This document shows, in pieces, positions 45,216 through 55,513 of a DNA stretch of 64,000 bases (position 1 is its first letter; each line of letters opens with the position of its first letter). A program made the translations under genes and the position numbers. A model generated the notes under the pieces. The model saw only the letters and a program-made list of their open reading frames with translations. It did no database searches and had not been told where the DNA came from. This DNA is from Septoria linicola (lineage: Eukaryota > Ascomycota > Dothideomycetes > Mycosphaerellales > Mycosphaerellaceae), in NCBI GenBank assembly GCA_024114885.1, contig CP099424.1, positions 2,046,001 to 2,110,000 of the forward strand, read 5' to 3'.

Positions 45216-45413
45216 TGGCGAGCGGCATATGCTCTTCACACGCAGACTAACATGATCGGAAGCTATAGTCTATGGGTTGAGAGAGAGATGCCGTACACGC
45301 CTGGAAAACACGTTTGTGATTCTGATAGGATTCTCTTTCTGAATCCTGGACGCCGAGGAGGCAAGTAAAGTATACATAGTATATAAAGAATCATCTCATT
45401 CACTGTCTTCCAC

Positions 45414-47509
45414 TCACGCCTCAACACCCTCATCCTCCTCCTCCTCCCGCTGCTGCTCCGCTATAACACTCCCGTTCCCACTCCCACTCCCACTCATCGT
45501 CCTGAACTCCATACCTCTCCTCACCACAGTCTTTTCCCTCCTCGTGAAACCGTGTCCATGCTCGTGATGTCCATGTCCCAACCCATACCCCGTCCCATTC
45601 CGCCCGTCCTCAACCAACCTCTCCATCTCCCTCCCCCTCTCCTCCCACCTCAACACAGCCTGATCCCTCTCCTGATCAGCCTCCACTCTCGCGCGAATAG
45701 CCCTCTCCTTCTCCTCTCTCACTTCTCTCAACATATTTCTCAATTGTCCGAGTTGAAACTCGTAGTCTTCGTGTTCGGAGTGGGAGTGGGAGTAGGATTC
45801 TTCGAGTTCGGAGTAGCGAGTTTCGCATTCATGTAATCTTGTCTTTGTGTGTTCGTGGGAGGAGTGAGAAGTGCTGAGCTCGAGACGCAGAGAGACAACG
45901 ACGGCTGTGAGGGAGGAGAGTTCTGCTTCGAGATCGGTGCAGCGCGAATGCGAGGATTCGTAGGAGGAGGAGAGGTGCTCGATGCGTTCGGTCAAGGTAT
46001 GGATTTCTGTTGATTTTTCTTTGATGGTGACTTCGTGGCGACGGAGGGTTTCTTTGCAGAGGAGGAGGTCGCGGTGGGAGGACTCCAGTTCGGTGTATTT
46101 GGAGTGGTAGGAGGATTCGAAGTGGTCTTTTTGTTTGGTGATGCGTTTGACTTCTTCGGTTTTCTTGGTGAGGGTGGTTTGGAGGGTGGCGTGGGAGGTT
46201 TGAAGGAGAAGGAGTTCTTCGCGGATGGAGGTGAGTTCGCGGTCGCAGTGGTCGTGTTTGAGTTTCCATTTGGAGCAGCGGTCTTCGGCGTCTTCGTATC
46301 TGCAGTGTTCGTCCTCGTAGTTGCGGATGTGGTGTTTGATCTTCTCTTCCAGCTCTTTCTTCTCGCTCTTGAGCCTGGACTGCTTTTCGTGGAGCTCGCG
46401 GACTTCGCGCTCAGTCCTTTCGATGGTCTCCTTGTACTCCTTCTCCATCTTCTCGTGGTGTTCGATGGTCTCCTTGAGCTTACGCTTGGTCTCTTCGTGG
46501 CGGTGGTTGCACTTGCGGAGATGCTCTTCAAGCTCGCCCTTCTCGTGCAGCCATTCATGCTTCTCCTTTTTGAGGACAGCGTGGCTCTGCTTGATGGAAA
46601 GGTACTCCGACTTGGTAGACTCGTATTTGCTGCTGGTCTCTGAGTACTTGGACTCCAGCTCAGAGTAGGACTCCTTGATGTCGCGGAGCTCACATTCGTG
46701 TCTCTTGGCATCTTCCTCGGCATGCTTGCATCGCTCCTCCGTAGCTACGAGCAGTAGAGAAGTCTGTTCAAGAGTGGTCTCAGTCTTCTCGCTCTCTTCC
46801 TTGAGATACTTGTAGACGTCCTTCTGTTCGGCGATTTCTCGTCGAGCTTCGCCAAGCTCGCAGTCACGATCAGACAGCTTCTGCTTGTACTCGACAACGC
46901 TAGCAAGAGCAGCAGTGAGCTCGATCTTGAGCTTGGCAACTTCTGACTTGCGTTCTTCGTGTTCGTGGGTATGGCTATGCGACTCCCGCTCTTTTCGTTC
47001 AATGATCTCAGTGTACTCCTCGATACGCTCATGCATGCGGTCCATCTCGAGTAACAGCTGTCTCGCTCTGAGATGATCTTGTGCCAGACCTCTCTCAAAG
47101 AAGTACTTCGCCTGGAGATGCTGGTCATGAGCTCCATCAAGGAAGAGAATTCGCTCTCTGCTTGGAAGGTTAGCTCCTTGGAGACCTCAGAGCGGTGATG
47201 TCCGTGGCTCCATTCGGAATGGCGGTGGCTCACGCGGCGGCGAGAAGTGCGAGAGCTGCTGAACGAGCTCCGTACTGAGCAGGCTGGGCTGACGTCCCGA
47301 GGGCGAGGGATGAGCACGTCTGCAGGGCACTTGATGATGTGCGGCTTGCCAACGACAGTGGTGTGAGCTTCGTGGGGCATGGGCCCAAGCATGGTAGGCC
47401 TTTCGAATTGAGGCGAGGGTAGATCTGCATCGATTTCTGCAACGTCAACTTGAACATCGTCAAGTTTCTCAGCCAGGCTGACATGAGCTTGGAAGTCGTG
47501 GGTCGCCAT
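45414..47509 (-). CDS. Long coiled-coil protein, apparent frameshift
   Basis: The N-terminal frame starts at 47509 (MATHDFQAHVSLAEKLDDVQ) and has a Ser/Arg/His-rich region (SSFSSSRTSRRRVSHRHSEW), then FSSLMELMTSISRRSTSLREVWHKIISERDSCYS. At about 47052 coding sense continues in another frame: EMDRMHERIEEYTEIIERKER onward to 45414. No intron fits, because the only GT and AG pairs are less than 30 nt apart. Residues after the join form some 430 residues of heptad coiled coil rich in Glu, Lys, Arg and His (EEVKRITKQKDHFESSYHSK). The end is a Gly/His and Ser/Gly linker with an acidic tail. About 698 residues if joined. Resembles generic SMC/Uso1-like fungal coiled-coil proteins; function unknown. 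Confidence 0.65.
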
Positions 47510-47640
47510 TGTGTGGCGGTTGATGATTGAGTCCCAAAGATGCGAATGTTGTGCTCATGGGGAGAAAAGAGTGCAAAAGTGCGCGATGGTGAATATTATC
47601 TGGAGAGGGCTTGAATCGACCGCAGAGGCCAAAGTACAAG

Positions 47641-47648
47641 ATATATAT
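47641..47648 (-). promoter_or_regulatory. Possible TATA element of the coiled-coil gene
   Basis: ATATATAT about 132-139 nt before the ATG. Positional evidence only. Confidence 0.3.
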
Positions 47649-48253
47649 GTGGTCCATGATTACTGGCACGCTGTGTGTCCAGAAACGTGGACTTCTAGAA
47701 GCAGCCTCTAGCTTTCGATCGTGGCTTACGGCGAGACCGATAGCTTGTCGGAAGTAGCGACTGCACGTGGGCATATGCAAGCCATGTGAGATACAACGCG
47801 CGGCTATCATGGAGAAATCGTATGCACTGTCTTTGACTTGTCTGGTTGCACCGTCTTTGCTTTCGTGGAGTGCAGCTGGGCTGGCTGAGATCGCTTCCAA
47901 AGCTCGTGCATAGCTTGAATCCGGCTAGCGCGCAGCCTCAAATGGCCGAGACCCCTGCAGACGTCGCCTGATGATGCACCTGCACAACGCTACATCTTAG
48001 ATGCAGCGAACGATAATGTTATTGTGTGCCGTAGGCGCGGTCAGACATGAAGATGCATGTCGGCCGTTGTGATGTTGGCTGCATTGGTACTCCTCTCGAT
48101 CGAAGAGCTCCACTCAGCTTAGGCGAATTTGCATGAATCTGGACAAGCCATGCCATGCGGCGTGATGTGTGCACACTATTGATCGAGACATATCGTCGTG
48201 GACGGATAGCCGGTGGGTAGCAATGCTGTCTCGCAGATGCAGCAGGTTTGTGC
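47649..48253. other. Intergenic, no gene seen
   Basis: Upstream region of the coiled-coil gene and 3' flank of RRP3; no supported frame. Confidence 0.4.
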
Positions 48254-49762
48254 TCACCCTTCCTCAGCATCCATATTGTCACGGTCTCGTTTCCCACTCT
48301 TGCCTCTGCCTGCTATACCTTGACCCTTCTTGTTGCCTCGCTTCTCGTGCTCATTCTTCATTTCGGTGATGGCGACTCTCTGCGCTTCTGCCACGCGTGG
48401 AGCGAAGACCATGACTTCGTCCTTCTCAGTTGCGTACTCGTCGAGTTTCTTCTCTAGAGCCTTTTCGATTCTCTGATAGACCTCGACATCGTATTGTGTT
48501 ACGATACTTATTGCTACCCCGGCTTTTCCAGCTCGAGCTGTACGTCCGACACGATGAACATAGGTTTTGCTGTCGGGAGGCAGGTCATAGTTGAGAACAA
48601 GATCCACAGATGGGATATCAAGACCACGGGCTGCAACATCTGTGGCTACAAGAATGTCTCTCGAGCCACCACGGAATTTGTTCAATGCCCCAAGACGAGC
48701 TGATTGGTTGAGTTGACCATGTAGCGGGATGGCGCTGCGGCCGAGTGCTCGGAGTAGAAATGCAATTCTTTGCGTCTCGTTGATTGTGCGAGTGAAGATG
48801 ATGCATGTTTGCCCAGCAAAGTCGTGGAGGAGGGAGACTAGATAGATGTCCTTGAACTTGTGCGGGATGAAGATGTAGGTTTGCTTCAGATTCTTGACTG
48901 TTTGGTACGACGAGCTGGAAATGGACACGCGAACTGGTGACTGGAGTGCAGCGCGGGTCAAGTTGTCCAGCTTGGTCGACATAGTAGCAGAGAAGAGCAT
49001 GGTCCGTCGTTCACGAGGCAGGACCTGCAGGATTTTGTCCAGAATCGGTCCAAAGTCCAGATCCAGTAGTCGATCAGCCTCGTCCATAACCAAGTACTTC
49101 AGCTTCTTCAAGGAGAAGCCTTTCGTGTTCTCCAAATGATCCATCAATCTGCCTGGTGTGGCAACAATGATATGCGGCTTCTTTGCCAAGGCAATCTGCT
49201 GAGGCGTCATGTCCATTCCTCCAACGATGACGGCACATTTGACGTTGATCAGACTGCCCAAAGCCTCGAATTGCTGCGAGATCTGGTAGGCCAGTTCACG
49301 CGTCGGCGCAAGGACGAGTCCAAAGTAATGGTCCTGCTTTTCGAGGAGCGCTTGCAGGATGGGCAAGGCAAAGGCAGCTGTTTTACCAGATCCCGTCTCT
49401 GCCAGCCCGATCACGTCTTTCTGTTGAAGTGCGATGGGAATCGACTCTCGCTGAATGGCTGTGGGTTGCTTGTAGCCCAGCGTCTCGCAGGCGTCGCATA
49501 GCTCTTCCCGCACGCCGAGGCCAGCGAAAGTCTTTGCAACTTCGTCTATTCCCTCGGCATCCCCCTCAGCATCGCCACCGTCCTCGCTGGAATCGCTCTC
49601 CGCCTGCTCGACTGGTCGAGGAGCTGGTTTGACCTCTGTCTTTGCTCGTATCGCAGGCTTTTCGTCCGTCGTCCTAGCCCGACCTTCTCCCTTCTTGCCA
49701 CGCTTGATCTTGCTTCCACCGTCATGGCTCAGCTTTCTCCTCTTCACACGATCTTCCGCCAT
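48254..49762 (-). CDS. RRP3: ATP-dependent rRNA helicase Rrp3 (DEAD box)
   Basis: Single exon, 502 residues, the usual length of fungal Rrp3. A basic, low-complexity N-terminus is followed by the Q motif (TFAGLGVREELCDACETLGY, then KQPTAIQRESIP). Next come Walker A AETGSGKT, PTRELA, TPGRLMDHL, the DEAD box VMDEADRLLD and SAT. Domain 2 has IIFTRTINETQRI, VATDVAARGLDIP and HRVGRTARAG. The tail is Lys/Arg-rich. In yeast Rrp3 unwinds structures during early pre-18S processing at sites A0-A2 in the nucleolus. The gene is divergent from SSF1, another ribosome-assembly factor, across 177 bp. Confidence 0.95.
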   Translation of the reverse strand: MAEDRVKRRKLSHDGGSKIKRGKKGEGRARTTDEKPAIRAKTEVKPAPRPVEQAESDSSEDGGDAEGDAEGIDEVAKTFAGLGVREELCDACETLGYKQPTAIQRESIPIALQQKDVIGLAETGSGKTAAFALPILQALLEKQDHYFGLVLAPTRELAYQISQQFEALGSLINVKCAVIVGGMDMTPQQIALAKKPHIIVATPGRLMDHLENTKGFSLKKLKYLVMDEADRLLDLDFGPILDKILQVLPRERRTMLFSATMSTKLDNLTRAALQSPVRVSISSSSYQTVKNLKQTYIFIPHKFKDIYLVSLLHDFAGQTCIIFTRTINETQRIAFLLRALGRSAIPLHGQLNQSARLGALNKFRGGSRDILVATDVAARGLDIPSVDLVLNYDLPPDSKTYVHRVGRTARAGKAGVAISIVTQYDVEVYQRIEKALEKKLDEYATEKDEVMVFAPRVAEAQRVAITEMKNEHEKRGNKKGQGIAGRGKSGKRDRDNMDAEEG

Positions 49763-49939
49763 GTTGTATGTGTGTGTAAAGGTGAAGTAAGAGAGGCAAG
49801 AATTTCTGGCATCGGGCGAAAGAAGTTCTAAGTCCGAGTGTCAATCACTAGCGCCAAACTCTATCGCGAAAAGTCGAAGAGCCTCTTCGGTTGCTGAGCG
49901 TGTCGCATTGCACATTCACGCACTCTGTAGCACACGATC
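49763..49939. promoter_or_regulatory. Shared divergent promoter of RRP3 and SSF1
   Basis: The 177 bp between two start codons of ribosome-biogenesis genes. I see no exact PAC or RRPE element, so co-regulation rests on the layout alone. Confidence 0.45.
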
Positions 49940-51349
49940 ATGGCGAAACGGAGGACGAAGAAGTACACGCATGTCGGCGCTGCCAAGGGCGGAATCCCGC
50001 AGGCGAAGGGACCGCAGGGTATTGCGAAAGCGACCGCCCGCAGTCCCAAGTCGATGGTGATCCGCGTGGGCGCCAGTGAGGTCGGACACAGCGTCAGCCA
50101 GCTCGTGAAAGATGTGCGCAGCATGATGGAACCTGATACGGCGTCGAGGCTGAAGGAGCGGAGATCGAACAAGCTGCGCGACTACACCACCATGGCCGGT
50201 CCGCTGGGCGTCACCAATCTCATGCTGTTCAGCAAGAGTGAGAGCGGGAATACAAATCTGCGACTGGCATATACGCCCCGAGGACCGACACTGCATTTCA
50301 GGGTGGAAAAGTACAGCTTGTGTAAAGACATCTACCAGAGCATGAAGAGGCCGAAGAGTGGAGGTCAAGAGTATCTGACCGCTCCGTTACTCGTCATGAA
50401 CAACTTCATCTCCAAGGACTGGGTGGGGAAAGACGAGAAGGTGAAGGTGAAGACGAAGCAGCTGGAGGATCTCGTGCAGCAAATGTTCCAAGGCCTCTTC
50501 CCGCCTGTCAATCCCACCCGAACACCGCTCAGTGGCATCAAGCGAGTGCTGCTGCTCGATCGTGTCCCGAAAAGCACTTCTCCTGATGACGACTCTGCCC
50601 CTTATGTCCTCAACGTCCGCCATTTTGCCATCGAGACGCGAACAGCCAAGTCTGTACCAAAACCCCTCCGACGGCTCGACGCTGCAGAAAAGCTCTCGCA
50701 CACCGGCCAGAAACGCAAACGAGCATTGCCTAATCTGGGCAAGCTCAACGATGTAGCAGACTACCTCCTCGACCCAACAGCCGCCGATGGCTTCACCAGC
50801 GGGAGTGACAGCGAAGCAGAGACCGACGCTGAAGTCGAGATCACAACCACGAAGCAGAGAAAGGTCAGCAAGCACGCCAAGAAAGCGACGGGCGCGAACG
50901 GGACACAGCCGACGCACGCACGAGATCCGAAAGAGAATGTCGAGAAGAAGGGCATCAAATTGTACGAGCTAGGTCCGAGAATGAAGCTCCGCTTGACAAA
51001 AGTTGAGGAAGGCATGTGTGGAGGCAAAGTCATGTGGCACGAGTACATCAACAAATCAGAGGCAGAAGTCAAGGAAATGGAGAAAGTGCATCAGAAGAGG
51101 AATTCCGACAAGGCGGCGAGGAAAGCAGAGCAAAAAGCCAATGTGGACAGGAAGAAAGCTGAGAAGGCTGCGAGGAAGGCCAATGGTGAAACGGTGGATG
51201 AAGAGGAAGATGAAGAGGAGGTGATGGACATGTACGACGATGAGTGGGATGATGATGACGATCAGTATACGGGTCCAGGCGCGAGCGATGACGAGATGGA
51301 GGATGATGGGGAAGGCGGGAATGAAGATGGGGAGGATGATGAAGGGTAG
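49940..51349 (+). CDS. SSF1: Brix-domain ribosome biogenesis protein Ssf1 (Peter Pan)
   Basis: Single exon, 469 residues. The N-terminus MAKRRTKKYTHVGA is basic. The Brix domain covers about residues 30-340: SMVIRVGASEVGHSVSQLVKDVRSMMEPDTA, then KLRDYTTMAGPLGVTNLMLFSKSE, LRLAYTPRGPTLHFRV and the C-terminal KLYELGPRMKLRLTKVEEGMCGGKVMWHEY, which is the sigma-70-like motif region. The tail is a long Lys/Glu/Asp-rich, disordered nucleolar segment. Ssf1 binds pre-60S particles with Rrp14 and Rrp15 and is needed for 27S pre-rRNA processing. Confidence 0.95.
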   Translation: MAKRRTKKYTHVGAAKGGIPQAKGPQGIAKATARSPKSMVIRVGASEVGHSVSQLVKDVRSMMEPDTASRLKERRSNKLRDYTTMAGPLGVTNLMLFSKSESGNTNLRLAYTPRGPTLHFRVEKYSLCKDIYQSMKRPKSGGQEYLTAPLLVMNNFISKDWVGKDEKVKVKTKQLEDLVQQMFQGLFPPVNPTRTPLSGIKRVLLLDRVPKSTSPDDDSAPYVLNVRHFAIETRTAKSVPKPLRRLDAAEKLSHTGQKRKRALPNLGKLNDVADYLLDPTAADGFTSGSDSEAETDAEVEITTTKQRKVSKHAKKATGANGTQPTHARDPKENVEKKGIKLYELGPRMKLRLTKVEEGMCGGKVMWHEYINKSEAEVKEMEKVHQKRNSDKAARKAEQKANVDRKKAEKAARKANGETVDEEEDEEEVMDMYDDEWDDDDDQYTGPGASDDEMEDDGEGGNEDGEDDEG

Positions 51350-51700
51350 TTTTGTAATGCTAATTGAGCTTGATGCTAGCGGATATACTCGTCAGGCTGT
51401 GGCCTTCTTCGCCAAGTCAGCTTTCGTATCCGCTACGCGCTTGGCTCCCACGCATAAGCGTGGAACCACGACCAGAGACCAAAAATCAACTTCCGCTGGC
51501 AGCTTAGCAGCTCGCCCAGCCACATTCGATAAGATCATCGTATCTTCCTTGTGGCTGGGATGGCAAGATTGTGTGTCAAGCAACGGGAAATCACCCACGT
51601 CTGACTGACATCCCCATCACGCCAGAAACGATCTATGATGAGGCGAAGTGCCATGTACTACATGCATGACATCTGGGCCTGCTAGGCTAATGTACAAGAC
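51350..51700. other. Intergenic, 3' flank of SSF1
   Basis: No gene seen. The flank runs into the degenerate repeat region. Confidence 0.4.
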
Positions 51701-51744
51701 TACAATATCCATAATCATCGAGGTATGAAGAAGCGGAAACAAAA

Positions 51745-53058
51745 GAGCAAAACAATCGTGTTCAGCCAGTTCTGCAGGACACTCTCGTGGGACTTACAGA
51801 TTCGATATTCTGGTAATGTCATGAAAACGAGCAGCCATTTCCTCAGACATCAGACGTTACTGACGACTTACTGATTGAGCTAAGCTAGCTGGGACGCGAT
51901 CGTTGTAGGACACTTTCTAGACGCATACATGATGATTCTTGCTAACTCGCTGGTGCCTTGTGGGGAGTCAGAACTGGCTACGATTCACCTGCTCGAAAAA
52001 GGAATGATAACGTTGGAGAAAGCAAAACAGAAGGCAATCAGGCGCAACAAAAAAACAATCGCTCGCAACTCCCCGCGTAACCTGGCTATGCCGTTGACAA
52101 AGACCATAGGTGGTCTTCAATGTCATTGGCGAAGCTAAGGAGAGTGTCAAGCGCCAGACAGAACTGACGACTTACTGAGTGAGCTAAGGTGGCTGGGAGA
52201 CGATCGTTGGAGGGGAAGAAAGGCGGGACAAATATAAATGCTAGTGACTGGGGAAGGCTTGTGAGGGAAGTTGGTGTTGGGGGAGGAAAGCAAAAAGGAG
52301 GGCAACAAACAGTCATTGTGACGCGTGAAATCAGGAGACGACTCGAATCATCGCATCGAAAGGACAATGGTGGAGCAAAACAATCGTGTCCAGTCCCATA
52401 GGTCATGGGCGTTCCAACGACATTGCATGATCGTATTTATACCACTGCAGAGAAATGTCCCAGCGCTCCAAAACGATAGAGTGAATCTTTCGGAGGAGAG
52501 GTTTCGCTACGATGGCAAAACAATCAAGTCCAGCCAACCATGCACATCGGTGGCGACGATTCCGACGAAGAACCATAGTCTTCTATCGTCGCGTCGTCTC
52601 GATATCGATGTCAAGAAGCATCAGAAAGAACTGACGACTTACAGACTGAGCTAGAATAAGCCAGCGGACACGATCGTTGAAGTCCAGACACTCAAGGTCG
52701 GTCGTAATCTAAACCTCTTCCAGCAACACTCACACTCAGACACGCACCGATCAGAAGAAGAAAAGAGGCATTAGAAAAGCAAAAAAAGTTCGCATGTCCC
52801 TCTTCCCTTCGAACGGAGCATCATCGTTGAACTAAGTGCTGCGGCGGCGCGGAAGTAAAATCATCGCATCGAACCACCAAGTCTGGCGTACAAGAAAATG
52901 CATCAAGGAAGAAGAACCCCTCCAAGAATTCTCAATGTTGCACGCTAAACAGTCGCCCTAGAGTCCAGGCATCAACAACTAGTTATCGTTAACGATTTAC
53001 TGACTTTGACTTACGCCCAGCCGACACGATCATTGGAAAACCTCGCCATTCGCTATCG

Positions 53059-53090
<32 letters not shown>

Positions 53091-53310
53091 GAGAAGCCTT
53101 TTCTTATAAGCTAGTAAAAGGACGCCACGAGAAGCAAAGCAAAAACAATCCGTATCAAGCACAGGAGTTCCACAAGCGTGACAATCGCGGAACTGCAAGG
53201 GCGACCCATGTGGCCCAGGCACGTAGTGACGATGCTGTGTGACTGTCAAGCATCAACTAGCGTTGACGACGTACTGACTTTACTAATCTGACTGGATGTC
53301 TGGGTGCGTA
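51745..53310. repeat. Degenerate repeat family, about five units
   Basis: Two motifs recur in the same order. First GCAAAACAATCG-like (about 51748, 52048, 52375, 52515, 53138; a weak form at 52778). About 107-122 bp later (209 bp in one unit) comes ACTGACGACTTACTGA-like (about 51856, 52163, 52628, 52987, 53260), then GAGCTAAG..GCTGGGA..CGATCGTTG in the first units. A GTCAAGCATCA-like stretch precedes the second motif. Units lie 270-465 bp apart. On the minus strand the second motif carries GTAAGT, so it can look like a splice donor. No long frame runs through it; I treat it as noncoding. Confidence 0.7.
53059..53086. repeat. (TA)n microsatellite
   Basis: About 14 TA units inside the repeat region. 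Confidence 0.95.
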
Positions 53311-53770
53311 TATGAATGCTGTTAGATCGATCGTGGACCTGAAGTGCGAGGGTGAAACCTCCGGAGCCAGGTAATGATTAGAAGTAGCCTTCGTTCAGGA
53401 ACGAGCATCATTATATTCCGCTCCAACGTGCCTAGGAATTCGCTATGCAACAGACGTTTCTCTCTCTCACTCGGTCCGCCATCAAATAATTGGTATCATC
53501 TACTCAGACACTCTGCTGTGCACGGCGCTATGCTTGCTTTCCGCCATGCCTGCTTTCCGCCGCTGAAGCCACGTTTTGGGGCCTTTTTGCTTCCTCTGTT
53601 GTTGCCACTCCTGACCGCAGGAGGCATATATTACAGTTCTTCGCTTCGCCCCGCAATTACTCCCCCACGCCGTATCGTACCCGCCTGCGCCGTTCGCTAA
53701 GTCCTCAGTGCTCAAGGAAATATGCCTAGAGAGGCGTGGCTGGAAAGTTCGTCCTTTCGTTCAGGTTCGT
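53311..53770. other. Intergenic, 3' flank of GDT1
   Basis: Short antisense frames only. Confidence 0.4.
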
Positions 53771-55513
53771 TCACCCTGCAAGGCACTCGTACAAGTAAAT
53801 GCAGCCGAAGACGAGGAAAGCGACTGCACCGCCAATGGTAACAACACGCATCGATACACGTCCAGCAAGGGCTCGTCCACCGAGCACAGCGACACCAGTA
53901 CAGCAGGCGTGTCCGACAATGGCACCAAGTGTCACCAGCCAGTAATCCTGTCCGGCAGCCATGGCAATTGTGGCAATCTGGCTGCGGTCACCCCACTCGC
54001 CCAGGAATGTCATGATAAATGTCTGTACCCATGCCGGGCTCAGAACCAAGCTCATCAAGTTCTCGAGCCCAGCACCACCTCGTTTGCTTGGCGGAGATGG
54101 ACTTCTCGACAGAGGTGGCGAGAGCTCGCCCTTGTTTCTCCCCCGTCCAGACTCGAGCTCGTATGCTGACAGGCTGTGGTCGCTCTTGCTGTTCTTCCTT
54201 TGGCGCATGCTGTGCTCCTTCTCCTCGAGCTCAGCTTCGACCTCACGCATCTCCTCGCCAATGCCGGCATCCTTTGGCATAGCCAGACCTTCTCGCAGAC
54301 TTTTTGCGCCGAACACAAAGAACAGTATCGCAGCGGCGAATGTGGTCCATGTCTTGGGCAAAAGTGCGGGGAAGGCATGTCCAAGCACGGCGGAGAGAAC
54401 CGTCATGGCGATAAGTGCTGAGATAGCAGCGCTGAAGACAAGAAGTCGGGCGTGGCGCATGGCCATGAGAGCGGCAACCAAGAATGTCTTGTCGCCAATC
54501 TCGGAGAATATGATCATGGTGAAGGAGAGACCGAAAGAGTGGAACCATTCATGCCATTCCATGTCCGAGGTGGATTTGTCCAGGGCGGCCCTTGTGACTG
54601 GAATCGATGTTGCGGGCGTAGAAGTGCTGTCGCTGCCGCTGCCGCTGCCACTGCCACTGCCTGGCTTCTGAGGCTTGAGATTCGTCTTGCCCTCAGTGTC
54701 AGGCATCGTGTCCACTAACCACTTATCCCGCCCACCAGATGGATTCACTGGCGGTCCAAAATCGTCACTCGTGCCGGTTGTAGGTACCATAACATCTGGG
54801 TGAGGAATGTTGTGAGGCTTGGGAGGGAGATTTGCGGGCTTCTCCAAGCCATAGCCTGCCTCACCATAGTCGGCAGCCTTTTTAGACACACCAACCCTTT
54901 CGCCAGTGATCGCATCTGTGTCATCTTCGGACGAGTACTTGTTCGCCGGCTTCTCCTTCACGCTGCTCTCAATGTCTTGCTCCTTGCTATGTGGGAGCGG
55001 AGGTGCTTTCTGAGGCGTCTGCGGCCTCTTCTCTGTCTCTCGGTCTTTCGTCTTCTCGCTGATGCCGCCCTCGGTGCCTGTCGTGCCCTTCTTCGGCGGC
55101 GTTCGCGTGTTGTCGTTCATGACTCCATCGTTCTTCTCGGGGATGTCCTGATCTCCGAAGTTGCTCAGCGATGTTGGCTTCGCCTTTGCAGCAGCTACAC
55201 CCGCATCGCCCTTCTTTCCTGCCGCCTCTGCTGGTCGATCGACAAATGGTCCTGCATGGGGTTTGCCGTCCAGTCCATCCACAGGCGCATCTTCTGTCCC
55301 TTTGTAGATGCGCGTCGTCTTTGCGTTGGGCGGGGCCACTGCGGCAGCATCGGCGACAGTCTTTCGTGTCGAGTCCGCTCCTTTTATTCGGTTCAATGCC
55401 AGGATTTCATCATTGGAGAGGACCTCGGTGCCCTCTGCTGGCTGAACATTCTGCGCCGCGACCAGTGAAGGCGCAAGCAGGAGCAGCAGCGGGGACGCTC
55501 GTCGTATCCGCAT
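53771..55513 (-). CDS. GDT1: Gdt1-type Ca2+/Mn2+:H+ antiporter (UPF0016)
   Basis: Single exon, 580 residues, roughly twice the length of yeast Gdt1. A signal-like N-terminus (LLLLLAPSLVAAQ) leads into about 300 polar residues rich in Lys, Asp and Pro, predicted to be lumenal. The two homologous membrane modules follow: FSLGFT-type helices with EIGDKT (SFTMIIFSEIGDKTFLVAAL), and after a charged loop (EVEAELEEKEHSMRQRKN) the second EWGDRS motif in TFLGEWGDRSQIATIAM. Both E-x-G-D-(K/R)-(T/S) motifs are intact. In yeast Gdt1 sits in the Golgi, supplying Mn2+ and Ca2+ for glycosylation. It is the second cation/H+ transporter in this window. Confidence 0.9.
   Translation of the reverse strand: MRIRRASPLLLLLAPSLVAAQNVQPAEGTEVLSNDEILALNRIKGADSTRKTVADAAAVAPPNAKTTRIYKGTEDAPVDGLDGKPHAGPFVDRPAEAAGKKGDAGVAAAKAKPTSLSNFGDQDIPEKNDGVMNDNTRTPPKKGTTGTEGGISEKTKDRETEKRPQTPQKAPPLPHSKEQDIESSVKEKPANKYSSEDDTDAITGERVGVSKKAADYGEAGYGLEKPANLPPKPHNIPHPDVMVPTTGTSDDFGPPVNPSGGRDKWLVDTMPDTEGKTNLKPQKPGSGSGSGSGSDSTSTPATSIPVTRAALDKSTSDMEWHEWFHSFGLSFTMIIFSEIGDKTFLVAALMAMRHARLLVFSAAISALIAMTVLSAVLGHAFPALLPKTWTTFAAAILFFVFGAKSLREGLAMPKDAGIGEEMREVEAELEEKEHSMRQRKNSKSDHSLSAYELESGRGRNKGELSPPLSRSPSPPSKRGGAGLENLMSLVLSPAWVQTFIMTFLGEWGDRSQIATIAMAAGQDYWLVTLGAIVGHACCTGVAVLGGRALAGRVSMRVVTIGGAVAFLVFGCIYLYECLAG

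Noticed and set aside
45992..46723. Long antisense or shifted frames over the coiled-coil gene
   Set aside because: Ser/Arg- and Leu/Phe-rich shadows caused by the Glu/Lys codon bias of the real frame.
51745..53310. CRISPR-like or RiPP-precursor repeat gene
   Set aside because: Eukaryotic context, units degenerate and unevenly spaced, no open frame through the units.
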